64,000 nt of DNA from Ashinkailepas kermadecensis (lineage: Eukaryota; Arthropoda; Thecostraca; Neolepadidae): NCBI GenBank assembly GCA_034440615.1, contig JAOTOM010004867.1, forward strand, positions 434,001-498,000, in the 5' to 3' direction. Both the position numbers and the translations under genes were made by a program. The notes under the pieces are model-generated. The model was not told the origin of the DNA and searched no databases. It worked only from the letters and a program-made list of their open reading frames with translations. Of this stretch, positions 46,556 to 57,309 are shown one piece after another (the first letter of the stretch is position 1; each line of letters opens with the position of its first letter).

Positions 46556-46789
46556 GACTTTTCCAGCACTATAATTTTTATTTTTCCCTTTCCGCGGCAC
46601 GAAATAGCCTGAGGAGGCCGAAGTGCCTAAACTAACAAAATGAAAAAATGAAAAATACTGCGCTTCTGGCAGATTTGATGGACACCAAGGTAGTAAGCGG
46701 TATCGGCACCACGAAGCCGACGAACACCAATACTGGCATTTGTTATGATGCCTATAGCTTAGTCGAAACATTTCCGAGCGCCCAAGATG

Positions 46790-46958
46790 GCGACGCTCAT
46801 GGAACATGCTGGTGGGACCGCGATATATATGGAACATGCTGATCAGACCGCGATATATATGGAACATGCTGATCAGATCGCGATATATATGGAACATGCT
46901 GATCAGACCGCCATATATATGGAACATGCTGATCAGACCGCCATATATATGGAAAGTT
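46790..46958. repeat. 30-bp minisatellite, about 5.5 copies
   Basis: The unit is GGAACATGCTGATCAGACCG plus CGATATATAT (CCATATATAT in the last two copies). GATATATAT and TGATCA are self-complementary. The array starts 130 bp after the LINE tail. Confidence 0.95.
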
Positions 46959-47042
46959 CATGGGTAATTATGTGAAGCCAATTCTATCACAAGTGTCCTA
47001 TGAATGAATATTCCACCAACAGTGAAGTTTTTCCAAGTGCAG

Positions 47043-47276
47043 TCTGGAAACTTACATAATTCCTATGACGCGGAGCTTGCCAGAACGCTCCGCGACTGGG
47101 ACCCATGAGACGTGTGGCGTCACACACAGCAGAATTAGCGGAATAATTGTGGCAAAGACCGCATCTCATGACTACACGTACCTCGATCTGAAGAGGCTCG
47201 CCGCAGGGGAGGGTGGTGGAGGTGATGCCTGGGGTGTCTGCGCCGGGTGGTCGGCAGCCCAGCTGACCCGTTACAG
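47043..47276 (+). CDS. Possible internal exon of a host gene
   Basis: An acceptor-like TTTTTCCAAGTGCAG at 47028-47042 precedes an open frame that ends at TTACAG|GTAATG (47276/47277). The last 35 codons (DYTYLDLKRLAAGEGGGGDA and WGVCAGWSAAQLTRYR) are GC-rich and look like folded host protein. The frame ends in phase 2. The true acceptor could lie nearer, for example CACACACAG at 47131 or GGCAAAG at 47158. No domain is recognised and the link to the exon at 27190 is unknown. Confidence 0.3.
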
Positions 47277-47696
47277 GTAATGTGGTGCTCCTCCAATGAC
47301 GTCATTTATCGCCCAGTGTGACGACTTCACAGTAGCTTCTGTGCGTACGTTTTCACAGTCAAGATAAATTTATGATGGTAATGAAATGAATTGACCGTTT
47401 GTCTGTAGTTGACCTGAATGGGATCCCATGCTGGGCTTCGAATGCCTGCACCTACACGTACTGCTTGTTTTATGTGTACGTGTTGCCCGTACTGCCACTG
47501 TAGAGGGGACACCTGGGGTAGATCGCCGATATTTTCCACATTTAGCATTGCACCTAAGCGCCGTTTATGACAGGACTGGACTGACTGACTCACAACACCC
47601 CTCCGTATCTTCCTGTGACATAACCCATTTGTGTTTGAGGGGCGATAGCAAGGATGTGTTTGCTTGTGCTGTGTGACTGCCCGGAAGTTGAAGAAA

Positions 47697-47974
47697 AGCA
47701 ACACGGCGTGTGCAGCTGACCACAGCCGTGGATCCATATCAACACCACGACGTGTGTAGCTGACCACAGCCGTGGATCCACATCAACACCACGACGTGTG
47801 TAGCTGACCACAGCCGTGGATCCACATCAACACCACGACGTGTGTAGCTGACCACAGCCGTGGATCCACATCAACACCACGACGTGTGTAGCTGACCACA
47901 GCCGTGGATCCACATCAACACCACGACGTGTGTAGCTGACCACAGCCGTGGATCCACATCAACACCACGATTCA
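47697..47974. repeat. 44-bp minisatellite, about 6 copies
   Basis: The unit is CCGTGGATCCACATCAACAC plus CACGACGTGTGTAGCTGACC and ACAG. GTGGATCCAC is a 10-bp perfect palindrome in each copy. Confidence 0.95.
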
Positions 47975-48015
47975 GTGTGTTGTTGGTCCAGGCCGATATG
48001 AGCATCCGATGCGGC

Positions 48016-48222
48016 AGTGGAGCCAGAGTGGCAGGACTGCAGAGTGGCAGGACTGCAGAGTGGCAGGACTGCAGAGTGGCAGGACTGCCGAATGGCAGGA
48101 CTGCAGAGTGGCAGGACTGCCGAGTGGCAGGACTGTAGAGTGGCAGGACTGCAGAGTGGCAGGACTGCCGAGTGGCAGGACTGCAGAGTGGCAGGACTGC
48201 AGAGTGGCAGGACTGCCGGGTT
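48016..48222. repeat. 16-bp minisatellite, about 13 copies
   Basis: The unit is GACTGCAGAGTGGCAG, with CCGAGTGG, CCGAATGG and TAGAGTGG variants. Frames are open on both strands. Confidence 0.95.
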
Positions 48223-48671
48223 CCACTGTGGCGACGGTCCGGCTGAAACCGGCCTCATTGTGTCTGTTCATTCAGCTCGACACTGGAAACCAGTGTGGTT
48301 ACGGCCAAAGCCACCATCAGGCTTCCGAGTGGCTCACACAGACAGTCTCTGTCGGCGGACCTCAAGCGTCAGCGTGTCGAGACGATGACTGATTGCAGCG
48401 CCTGCTATTAGCTGGCTACTGTCCCTTCTGGCGTGCTCGCTGGTGTGTTGCACCAGTGATTCACCAGCGTGCGTCATCTCTCCGGCCGCTGTTGGCGCTC
48501 TGGCGCGAATTGGCCAGCAGCGTCTCTTCACGACCAGTGGCTCCGTATTTCACTTTGCACCCTGCAACTGTTGCAGCCCCCTTCTCCTTGCACACCACCG
48601 GCCCGTGGTCCAGCTCAGCCCCTTCTCCTTTCACACCACCGACCCGCGGTCCAGCTGAATTCGACTTCCCT
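48223..48671. other. Spacer, nothing recognised
   Basis: CCACCGGCCCGTGGTCCAGC and CCACCGACCCGCGGTCCAGC occur 50 bp apart near 48595-48655, a small duplication. No gene seen. Confidence 0.4.
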
Positions 48672-49308
48672 GCACATCGCGCACATTACACCAGCCATTA
48701 CACATTACTCCACTCATTGCACATTACACCAAACATTACACATTACACCAGCACATACACATTGCACCAGTCATTACACATTACACCAACCATTACACAT
48801 TACACCAACCACTGTAGATTGCACCAGCCAATACGCATTGCGCCACCAATTCCACATTTTATGTACCAGTCATTATGCATTACACCAGCCATTATGCATT
48901 ACACCAGCCATTATGCATTACACCAGCCATTACACATTACACCAGCCATTGCACATTACATCGGTCATTGCAGATTGCACACACCAATGTAATATTACAC
49001 CAAAAATACACATTAAGCCAGCTATTACGTATTACATCAGTCATTATGCATTACACCAGACGATACATATTACATCAGCTGCACACATATACATCACATA
49101 CACCACCATTACTTATTACACCACACAATACACATTACACCAGCAATTACACACTACACCAGCCATCACACATTACACCAGCCAATGCACATCACACCGC
49201 ACAACACACATTACACCACACAATGCGCATTATGCCAGTCATTACTCATTGCACCAGCCATTGCACATTACACCAGCCATTACACATTACACCAGCCAAT
49301 TTCTGCAC
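48672..49308. repeat. 19-bp minisatellite, about 33 copies
   Basis: The unit is CATTACACATTACACCAGC, with many point variants (TGCACA, TATGCA, CAATAC). Runs of identical variants, such as three TTATGCATT units at 48870-48925, show local recent duplications. Confidence 0.95.
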
Positions 49309-49364
49309 TAACATCTCGACTGGGAATGGACTCCAGGTCGCCGCCCGGCCATTCTGGCTGCCGC

Positions 49365-49582
49365 AGTGTCTCTTGTCGTGTGGGTGCGGCTCCTGGCGGC
49401 TGCCGGGCGATGTGTCCCCTATGTCTTGTCGTGTGGGTGCGGCTACTGGCGGCTGCCGGACGATGTGTCCCCTATGTCTTGTCGTGTGGGTGCGGCTCCT
49501 GGCGGCTGCCGGACGATGTGTCCCCTATGTCTTGTGTGGGTGCGGCTCCTGGCGGCTGCCGGGCGATGTGTCCCCTATGCGA
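49365..49582. repeat. 53-bp minisatellite, 4 copies
   Basis: The unit is GTCTTGTCGTGTGGGTGCGG plus CTCCTGGCGGCTGCCGGGCG and ATGTGTCCCCTAT. One copy has a 4-bp deletion (GTCTTGTGTGG). Confidence 0.95.
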
Positions 49583-49589
49583 CTGCGAG

Positions 49590-50452
49590 CCTCACGGACT
49601 GTAACGGTCTGATCTGACCAGTGTCACACGGACTGTAGCGGTCTGACCTGACCAGCGTCACACGGACTGTAGCGGTCTGACCTGACCAGCGTCACACGGA
49701 CTGTAGCGGTCTGACCTGACCAGCGTCACACGGACTGTAGCGGTCTGACTTGACTAGCGTCACACGGACTGTAGCGGTCTGACCTGGACCAGCGTCACAC
49801 GGACTGTAACGGTCTGATCTGACCAGCATCACACGGACTGTAGCGGTCTGACCTGACCAGCATCACACGGACTGTAGCGGTCTGACCTGACCAGCATCAC
49901 ACGGACTGTAGAGGTCTGACCGGACCAGCATCACACGGACTGTAGCGGTCTGACCTGACCAGCATCACACGGACTGTAGCGGTCTGACCTGACCAGCATC
50001 ACACGGACTGTAGCGGTCTGACCTGACCAGCATCACACGGACTGTAGCGGTCTGACCTGACCAGCATCACACGGACTGTAGCGGTCTGATCTGACCAGTG
50101 TCACACGGACTGTAGCGGTCTGACCTGACCAGCGTCACACGGACTGTAGCGGTCTGACCTGACCTGACCAGCGTCACACGGACTGTAGCGGTCTGACCTG
50201 ACCTGACCAGCGTCACACGGACTGTAGCGGTCTGACCTGACCAGCGCCACACGGACTGTAGCGGTCTGACCTGACCTGACCAGCGTCACACGGACTGTAG
50301 CGGTCTGACCTGATCTGACCAGCGTCACACGGACTGTAGCAGTCTGACCTGACCTGACCAGCGTCACACGGACTGTAGCGGTCTGACCTGACCTGACCAG
50401 CGTCACACGGACTGTAGCAGTCTGACCTGACCTGACTTGACCAGCGTCATGT
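49590..50452. repeat. 34-bp minisatellite, about 25 copies
   Basis: The unit is CACACGGACTGTAGCGGTCT plus GACCTGACCAGCGT. A five-base GACCT insertion makes 39-bp units in the second half, and AGCATC versus AGCGTC variants occupy separate blocks (49830-50090 and the flanks). This block structure records past expansion. Confidence 0.95.
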
Positions 50453-50599
50453 GACATGCCGGGAAGACCGGGTGTCCGGGTGTCGAATGTCGGCCGTCAT
50501 CGGGGGTAGGCTGTGATGCGTTGACTACCGCGCAGTTTGGAAGATGCGGTGGGGTTGTCTTCTGGCGCCCGCCAACAGACGCGCCCCACAAAAACCTTC

Positions 50600-50862
50600 G
50601 GCGCCCAGTGGTGGTGGCAGATGGACTCGTCGGTGGCCAGTGGTGGTGGCAGGTGGCCTCGTCGGTGGCTAGTGGTGGTGGCAGATGGCCTCGTCGGCGG
50701 CCAGTGGTGGTGGCAGGTGGCCTCGTCGGTGGCCAGTGGTGGTGGCAGATGGACTCGTCGGCGGCCAGTGGTGGTGGCAGGTGGCCTCGTCGGCGGCCAG
50801 TGGTGGTGGCAGATGGCCTCGTCGGCGGCCAGTGGTGGTGGCAGATGGCCTCCTCGCCACCG
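50600..50862. repeat. 32-bp minisatellite, 8 copies
   Basis: The unit is AGTGGTGGTGGCAGATGGCC plus TCGTCGGCGGCC. Variants are AGATGGACTCG, AGGTGG and GGTGGCC. Confidence 0.95.
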
Positions 50863-51049
50863 GCGCAGCGACTGCGGCGCGCTGAGGAGCGCTTTCGCCG
50901 CACTTTTGGTGGTCGGTTTTGTTGTGCACCGGCACGTCTCCGGTCGTGGGTGGTGATTGTTCTCCAACTGGCCCGGTGGGGACGGCTCGTGGGATGGGGG
51001 AGAGTCATCACCAGCTGCCGAGCACGAGTGGGCAGCGCCGGCGACCGGC
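50863..51049. other. GC-rich spacer
   Basis: Unique sequence between two arrays. Open frames extend into it from the arrays but show no domain. Confidence 0.4.
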
Positions 51050-51537
51050 CGGCCAGGCCTCCTCTCCCGTCACCGCCAGCACACCACCCAGGCCTCCTCT
51101 CCCGTCACCGCCAGCACACACCATGACCGGTCGGCCAGGCCTCCTCTCCCGTCACCGCCAGCACACACCACGACCGGCCGGCCAGGCCTCCTCTCCCGTC
51201 ACCGCCAGCACACACCATGACCGGCCGGCCAGGCCTCCTCTCCCGTCACCGCCAGCACACACCATGACCGGTCGGCCAGGCCTCCTCTCCCGTCACCGCC
51301 AGCACACACCATGACCGGCCGGCCAGGCCTCCTCTCCCGTCACCGCCAGCACACACCATGACCGGTCGGCCAGGCCTCCTCTCCCGTCACCGCCAGCACA
51401 CACCATGACCGGTCGGCCAGGCCTCCTCTCCCGTCACCGCCAGCACACACCATGACCGGTCGGCCAGGCCTCCTCTCCCGTCACCGCCAGCACACACCAT
51501 GACCGGTCGGCCAGGCCTCCTCTCCCATCACCGCTAA
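51050..51537. repeat. 47-bp minisatellite, about 10 copies
   Basis: The unit is CAGGCCTCCTCTCCCGTCAC plus CGCCAGCACACACCATGACC and GGTCGGC (GGCCGGC variant). Copies are nearly identical except the first, which is shortened. Confidence 0.95.
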
Positions 51538-51644
51538 AATAGCCAGCACTCTGCGCCAATGGACTGCATCATCGGACTTGCCCGGCTGAAGTGTGCCGGT
51601 CAGCCAGTTCTGTGCCGACCCAACTGAGTCAGCTGGCGTACTGC

Positions 51645-52012
51645 TATTTTGTCGGCTGATGAGCTGCTAGCCAGCTGTCGGTCACAGGGTCCAGCTGTCG
51701 GCTGGTCAGCTGCCAGCTAGCTGTCGGTCACGAGGTCCAGCTGTCGGCTGGTCAGCTGCCAGCTAGCTGTCGGTCACGAGGTCCAGCTGTCGGCTGGTCA
51801 GCTGCTAGCTAGCTGTCGGTCACAAGGTCCAGTTGTCGGCTGATGAGCTGCTAGCCAGCTGTCGATCACAGGGTCCAGCTGTCGGCTGGTCAGCTGCCAG
51901 CCAGCTGTCGGCCACAGGGTCCAGTTGTCGGCTGGTCAGCTGCCAGCTAGCTGTCGGTCACAGGGTCCAGCTGTCGGATGGTCAGCTGCCAGCCAGCTGT
52001 CGATCACGCGTC
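51645..52012. repeat. 46-bp minisatellite, 8 copies
   Basis: The unit is GGTCCAGCTGTCGGCTGGTC plus AGCTGCCAGCTAGCTGTCGG and TCACGA. Each unit has four to five AGCTG/CAGCT strings and so many short inverted repeats. Confidence 0.95.
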
Positions 52013-52199
52013 CAATGACCATGAACAAGCACAAGAGATGATTTACTGATAGTGCAGAACAACCACTAAACAAAGCAGAAAGCAGCTCCACCAATCGTCT
52101 AAGCTGCACGCAAGCTCGTGACACGGTGTTTGCGATACTGGAACTTCCACCTGTGGTGACAAAAGTTGTCGGACATTGGCCGCAGTCGTGCGGAAAATA

Positions 52200-52330
52200 T
52201 CCGGCAAATAGGCGGAAAATAGGCGGCAAATAGGCGGCAAATAGGCGGCAAATAGGTGGCAAATAGGTGTCAAATAGGTGGCAAATAGGCGGCAAATAGG
52301 TGGCAAATAGGCGGCAAATAGGTGGCAGTC
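52200..52330. repeat. 11-bp minisatellite, about 12 copies
   Basis: The unit is AAATAGGCGGC, with GGTGGC and GGTGTC variants and two early AAATATCC-like degenerate copies. Confidence 0.95.
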
Positions 52331-52454
52331 TGTGGTGATGTGCAGCACGACCAGTGGCCGCACCTAGGTGTCCCGTGACAACTGCATGCTCTGTGTGGCA
52401 ACGGTGCGCTCTCTAGGGTGAGTTCGAGGGGCGAGGTGTGAGGTGATGGCATTC

Positions 52455-52628
52455 TCTGAGAGGTGAATACATGGCTCAGTGGGGTGGTGGTACTCTGTGT
52501 AGAGTTACTGTTTGCTCTGTCAGAGGTGTATACTCTATGAGGAGGTGAATGTATGTCTCAGTGGGGTGGTAGTGCTCTGTCTAGAGTTGCTGTGTGCTCC
52601 GCTAGAGCTCTACGCTCTCTGAGACCAC
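52455..52628. repeat. 82-bp direct duplication
   Basis: AGGTGAATACATGGCTCAGT (52461) and AGGTGAATGTATGTCTCAGT (52543) start two diverged copies that continue through GGGGTGGT and AGAGTTGCTG-like strings. Confidence 0.75.
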
Positions 52629-52726
52629 TCCGCGGCTTGTCAAATACTGCATGATCAGCGAGGATGTTGTGCAAGATTACTGTTTGCTAAATAAGATGAC
52701 TGTCTGGCCAATTTTGCACTGAACAT

Positions 52727-53852
52727 TGTGGCGGCTACGCGCTCCGTGAGGTTGCTGTGATGTTGAACATTGTGGCGGCTACGCGCTCCGTTAGGTTGCT
52801 GTGCTGTTGAACATTGTGGCGGCTACGCGCTCCGTGAGGTTGCTGTGATGTTGAACATTGTGGCGGCTACGCGCTCCGTGAGGTTGCTGTGCTGTTGAAC
52901 ATTGTGGCGGCTACGCGCTCCGTGAGGTTGCTGTGCTGTTGAACATTGTGGCGGCTACGCGCTCCGTGAGGTTGCTGTGATGTTGAACATTGTGGCGGCT
53001 ACGCGCTCCGTGAGGTTGCTGTACTGTTGAACATTGTGGCGGCTTCACACTCCGTGAGGTTGCTGTACTGTTGAACATTGTGGCGGCTACGCGCTCCGTG
53101 AGGTTGCTATGATGTTGAACATTGTGGCGGCTACGCGCTCCGTGAGGTTGCTGTGCTGTTGAACATTGTGGCGGCTACGCGCTCCGTGAGGTTGCTGTGC
53201 TGTTGAACATTGTGGCGGCTACGCGCTCCGTGAGGTTGCTGTGCTGTTGAACATTGTGGCGGCTACGCGCTCCGTGAGGTTGCTATGATGTTGAACATTG
53301 TGGCGGCTACGCGCTCCGTGAGGTTGCTGTACTGTTGAACATTGTGGCGGCTTCACACTCCGTGAGGTTGCTGTGCTGTTGAACATTGTGGCGGCTACGC
53401 GCTCCGTGAGGGTGCTGTGATGTTGAACATTGTGGCGGCTACGCGCTCCGTGAGGTTGCTGTGCTGTTGAACATTGTGGCGGCTACGCGCTCCGTGAGGT
53501 TGCTGTGATGTTGAACATTGTGGCGGCTACGCGCTCCGTGAGGTTGCTGTGCTGTTGAACATTGTGGCGGCTACACTCCGTGAGGTTGCTGTACTGTTGA
53601 ACATTGTGGCGGCTACGCGCTCCGTGAGGGTGCTGTGATGTTGAACATTGTGGCGGCTTCACACTCCGTGAGGTTGCTGTGCTGTTGAACATTGTGGCGG
53701 CTACGCGCTCCGTGAGGTTGCTGTGATGTTGAACATTGTGGCGGCTACGCGCTCCGTGAGGTTGCTGTGCTGTTGAACATTGTGGCGGCTACGCGCTCCG
53801 TGAGGTTGCTGTGCTGTTGAACATTGTGGCGGCTACGCGCTCCGTGAGGTTG
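52727..53852. repeat. 44-bp minisatellite, about 25 copies
   Basis: The unit is TTGAACATTGTGGCGGCTAC plus GCGCTCCGTGAGGTTGCTGT and GCTG. Variants (GATG for GCTG; TTCACAC for TACGCGC) recur at scattered positions, and one six-unit block (53055-53340 region) repeats the same order of variants as its neighbour. Confidence 0.95.
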
Positions 53853-53954
53853 CTGTGCTCTGCGGGAGAAGACTTCACGTGTTATGATAATTATGCTGTC
53901 TGTACGAAGTTTGTGTCCGGTCTGAAGATACTTGCATCGGCCGTTAGATGATTG

Positions 53955-54122
53955 CATGGTCTTTGTGGTGGTCTTGTGGTGGTCTTGTGGTGGTCTTGTG
54001 GTGGTCTTGTGGTGGTCTTTGTGGTGGTCATGTGGTGGCCTTGTTGTGGTCTTTGTGGTCTTTGTGGTGGTCTTGTGGTGGTCTTGTGGTGGTCTTGTGG
54101 TGGTCTTTGTGGTGGTCTTGAA
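53955..54122. repeat. 11-bp GGTGGTCTTGT repeat
   Basis: The unit is GTGGTGGTCTT, with GTGGTCTTT shorter forms. It is strongly strand-asymmetric (no C except in CTT), so it could form unusual structures. Confidence 0.9.
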
Positions 54123-54780
54123 CTTCAAATGACCGTTCAAAAAGAAGATTGTTGCTGCCAAATAAAAATGGATAAAACATTGCATTTGCGTAGACCTTCA
54201 ACAATTCCATTTCCAAGCCAGGAGATGGGGCGAGGTGTCACGTGCCTCTACACACAGTGGGCAGTGCATTAGCAAAAGTTGCATCAATGCCATTAAGTTT
54301 CTCGAAGTTTATGAAGAAGCAATGTTCAAGCGACTTTTACTTCCCGAGCTAACCAAGCCCAGGTGAAAATGAAGAATATGTTATCTTCAGAATTGCTACC
54401 CAAGCGAGTGGAAATAGCATGCTAAACACCTAACATCGTCCTCGGTATTAATTCTATGATTTACAACTCACAGTTTAGAGCATGGCCCAATAACCGGCAG
54501 ATGCTGCATCATGGCTGTAACCACTGGGTGCTGGGGGGACATGTCCCCCCAATTCCTGAAAAGTAGCGAGTTGTCCCCGCCAATTTCGTTCGTGTCTCCC
54601 CTCCCAAGCCTCAGCTACCTGGGTATGATCGCTGCAAAATTATACATAATCATTTGTGAAGTGAAAATAGATATGCAAGAGAATCACCAAAAATGCTAGA
54701 ATCAATCCTTGTATTGGTACCAAGAGATACTCAGTATCAAATGTCAAAAACGCTTTAAAAAAAGGGGTGGGACAGGAGGC
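54123..54780. other. Non-coding; 18-bp perfect palindrome at 54533-54550
   Basis: GGGGGGACATGTCCCCCC at 54533-54550 is perfectly self-complementary. The flanks read like other GTCCCCCCAATT strings at 59430, so a short transposon end is possible. No gene seen. Confidence 0.5.
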
Positions 54781-57090
54781 TACTAAAACATTAAAAACAC
54801 ATGCATACAATACTCAAACATTCCCACGTACAGCTCTTTTCAGCGCCTCCTTCAGCTTAAACTTAAAAGCCAGTCGCATATTCTCGGCCCTAACTTCCTC
54901 GGGGAGACTGTTCCAAAGAACTGCAGCACGGTACATGAAAGAGCGTTGCGCAAAAGAAGTTTTCAGGCGTGGGCGCTCTACTGAAAACGGTGTTGATCGC
55001 GTAGATCGAGAGCTGACGTCACTTCTCAATGTCACAAGATCACGCAGGGTTTCAGGTGCTCCCGAGTGATGCACTGCAAGATGAACCAGTGAGCAATCCC
55101 TAATGTCGACAAAGCGTTGTAAGCTAGGCCAGCCTAACCGCTCAATAACATGCGATATATGACCATAGCGAGAGGTCCTAGTTATGATCCTAGCCGCCCT
55201 CATTATGACTTTTTGGATTCGCACGCGCTCGGTGTCACATGCAGCAGACCAGATTGAGCAACAGTACATTACATGGGGGAAAACCAGTGCAAGCACTAAC
55301 TTCGACAGCGTTTCTTCAGTAAGAGAACGTACATGCTTGGCTAGAGGAAAGATGATGCGGTTACATTTCTTAGCAATATCGCCAATTTGTTCACTCCATG
55401 TTAACGATTCGTCCATGGTCACACCCAGGTTTTTGATAGATGAGACACGTGAAATATCCGATCCAAGAACAGAGAGGCTGATGGTAGGCAGCCGCGCGAT
55501 CATCTGGCGAGAACCAAAAATCACAAATTGCGTTTTAGATGGGTTGAGTTTGAGAAGATTTACACGGTACCACGAGCACATAGTTTCCAGGCACGATTCG
55601 AGACGGCGTTTGGCATACATTATGTCCTCCAATTTCGATGACAACATCGCCTGTGTGTCGTCAGCGTAAGCAACGACTTTAAAGACATCACCTATGTGTG
55701 AGAGAAGATCATTTGTGTACAACAAAAACAGAATTGGACCACACAAACTTCCTTGTGGAACACCACAGGATACGTTGCATACAAGTCTTCCGGGCCGAAC
55801 TACCTGTCTGCGATTTGAAAGGTAAGATCTAAACCAAGAGCTGTCGATGCCGTACCACTCTAATTTGGTCAAGAGTCGGCTATGAGACACGCAATCGAAG
55901 GCACTAGACAAATCTACTGATGCGAGCAGACAAACGCGGCGCCTTTCGATGCAATTTGTGACATAAGCTACTACATCAGCAAGGGCAGTTTCAGTAGAGT
56001 GAAGTGGTCGATAGGCATGTTGCGAGTTGTTAAGAAGACAATTTCGGTGGAGATACGCAGTGAGCTGGTTGACTACTATCTTCTCGCACAGTTTTGACAC
56101 GTTACTCAAGATCGAGATGGGCCTATAACACTTGGGATCGTCAGGGCAGCCTTTCTTGAAGATTGGTACGATTTCAGCCAACTTCCACAGTTCCGGAAAA
56201 GTACATGACGATAAACTAAAGTTGATTATGTGCAAAATATGTACACACACCGAAGGAAACGACATATTGAGCAATTTCAGGGACACATTGTCGTTACCAC
56301 GAGCACTGGTAGGATTTAAATCACGCAGGGCATGAGAGAGTTCGGGAAGAGTGGCGGGCTTCAGCTTGAATGCTGAGCTAACAACGCGCGGAGGGCGAGG
56401 TTGATGCGCTGTATTTGGGCCTAAATCCCCTAAAGAATGCAAAGCAGCAGCCACGCGCTTGCCAGTTGAAGAAAAATGCCGGTTTTGGTCGTCAGCGAAC
56501 AACTCCTTCTCCTGGTTGGAACGTGATGGTTCAGTTGATGGTGGAGTTGTCTTCTTCTGAAAGAGATGACGTCTAACGTGCGGCCAGACGTTGCCATTTT
56601 CTTCCAAAGTCCGATCGAAGAAACGGCTTTTGGCGACCACGAGCTCAGTGGAGGTCCGTTGATTTAGCTCATGGTAGAGTTGCCAATCCTCGTCACTCCC
56701 GGATCGGTCCGCTTGGCTGTGAGCCCAGTCACGTCGAAGGGTCAGGGCGCGGAGGTCAGCATTCTCAGCGATCCAGGGTGGCACTGAGCGGCGATTCGCG
56801 AACTTCGTGACGGTAGGGCAGTGAGCATCCATGACGCATTTCCAGATGTTCAACCATGCGTCCCACTTGCCGTCAACTGTGTTGGCCTCATACAGGCCAG
56901 ACCAGTCCACCATGAGAAAAGCTAGGGGCAGCTGACCAGGGAGGAGGTGACGGGTGCGCTGAAGAGTGATCTTTTGGCGTTGAAACGACGGACGGTTTAT
57001 TTTAGCTGTGACTGTGACTGCCCGGTGGTCACTGATGTGCACCTCCATGACGTCACAAGCCAAAATTGTAGCCGATCTAGCCAATCAATC
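54781..57090 (-). mobile_element. 5'-truncated CR1-type LINE with intact RT
   Basis: A minus-strand copy begins within the last endonuclease motif (SDHRAV) and keeps the rest of ORF2. It lacks RNase H and ends with the RSFMYRAAVLWNSLPEE tail seen in CR1/Rex-like elements. The 3' UTR after 54814 is short, with no obvious poly-A. Truncation lies at about 57085-57090, where a TGA precedes the open frame. Confidence 0.85.
54814..57084 (-). CDS. CR1-type LINE ORF2: reverse transcriptase, 756 codons
   Basis: The frame is open from about 57084 to the stop at 54814 without any break, unlike the other LINEs here. The true start lies in the missing 5' part, and the first codon read here (TTG) is only the truncation edge. 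SDHRAV (about residues 18-23) is the end of the endonuclease, with its catalytic His. RT motifs follow: CYRPISILSNVSKLCEK (about 317-333), ASVDLSSAFDCV (about 388), SCGVPQGSLCGPILF (about 436), VVAYADDTQAM (about 470) and IKNLGVTMDESLTW (about 533). The C-terminal tail has RSFMYRAAVLWNSLPEEVR near residue 720. The intact frame suggests recent insertion or a source still active elsewhere. Without most of the endonuclease this copy cannot retrotranspose alone. Confidence 0.85.
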   Translation of the reverse strand: MARSATILACDVMEVHISDHRAVTVTAKINRPSFQRQKITLQRTRHLLPGQLPLAFLMVDWSGLYEANTVDGKWDAWLNIWKCVMDAHCPTVTKFANRRSVPPWIAENADLRALTLRRDWAHSQADRSGSDEDWQLYHELNQRTSTELVVAKSRFFDRTLEENGNVWPHVRRHLFQKKTTPPSTEPSRSNQEKELFADDQNRHFSSTGKRVAAALHSLGDLGPNTAHQPRPPRVVSSAFKLKPATLPELSHALRDLNPTSARGNDNVSLKLLNMSFPSVCVHILHIINFSLSSCTFPELWKLAEIVPIFKKGCPDDPKCYRPISILSNVSKLCEKIVVNQLTAYLHRNCLLNNSQHAYRPLHSTETALADVVAYVTNCIERRRVCLLASVDLSSAFDCVSHSRLLTKLEWYGIDSSWFRSYLSNRRQVVRPGRLVCNVSCGVPQGSLCGPILFLLYTNDLLSHIGDVFKVVAYADDTQAMLSSKLEDIMYAKRRLESCLETMCSWYRVNLLKLNPSKTQFVIFGSRQMIARLPTISLSVLGSDISRVSSIKNLGVTMDESLTWSEQIGDIAKKCNRIIFPLAKHVRSLTEETLSKLVLALVFPHVMYCCSIWSAACDTERVRIQKVIMRAARIITRTSRYGHISHVIERLGWPSLQRFVDIRDCSLVHLAVHHSGAPETLRDLVTLRSDVSSRSTRSTPFSVERPRLKTSFAQRSFMYRAAVLWNSLPEEVRAENMRLAFKFKLKEALKRAVRGNV

Positions 57091-57309
57091 ACGGGCTATC
57101 TCCCGTTAGAAAATCTCCGAATGGTAAATCAGCAAACGTTCGAAATGTCTACGTCCTGGCCATTCTTGAATAACATGAACCTTGACCATCTTGTGTTCTC
57201 GCTTGGGTGGAAAATTGTGCTTTGCGAGGTATCAATTTTTCATGATCGCAAGGCTGTATACGTCTTAGGTTGCATTCGCAAGGCTGCATACCACTTTAAT
57301 GGTCAAGGT
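57091..57309. other. Flank of the CR1 copy, nothing recognised
   Basis: AT-rich unique sequence. CGCAAGGCTG(T/C)ATAC occurs twice 30 bp apart near 57248-57290. Confidence 0.4.

Larger units (their letters stand above)
41050..46660 (+). mobile_element. Near full-length Jockey-type LINE, broken
   Basis: The element has a 5' UTR (about 41050-41233, with two copies of a GACACCCGTC motif), ORF1 with three CCHC knuckles, ORF2 with apurinic endonuclease, reverse transcriptase, RNase H and a C-terminal zinc motif, and a 3' UTR ending in an A-rich AAAATGAAAAAATGAAAAA tail near 46637-46657. The 3' UTR carries GGCCGAAGTGCC, a string I associate with the Jockey/X-element group. At least two stops and several frameshifts break ORF2. 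No clear target-site duplication was found, so both ends are approximate. Confidence 0.85.
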
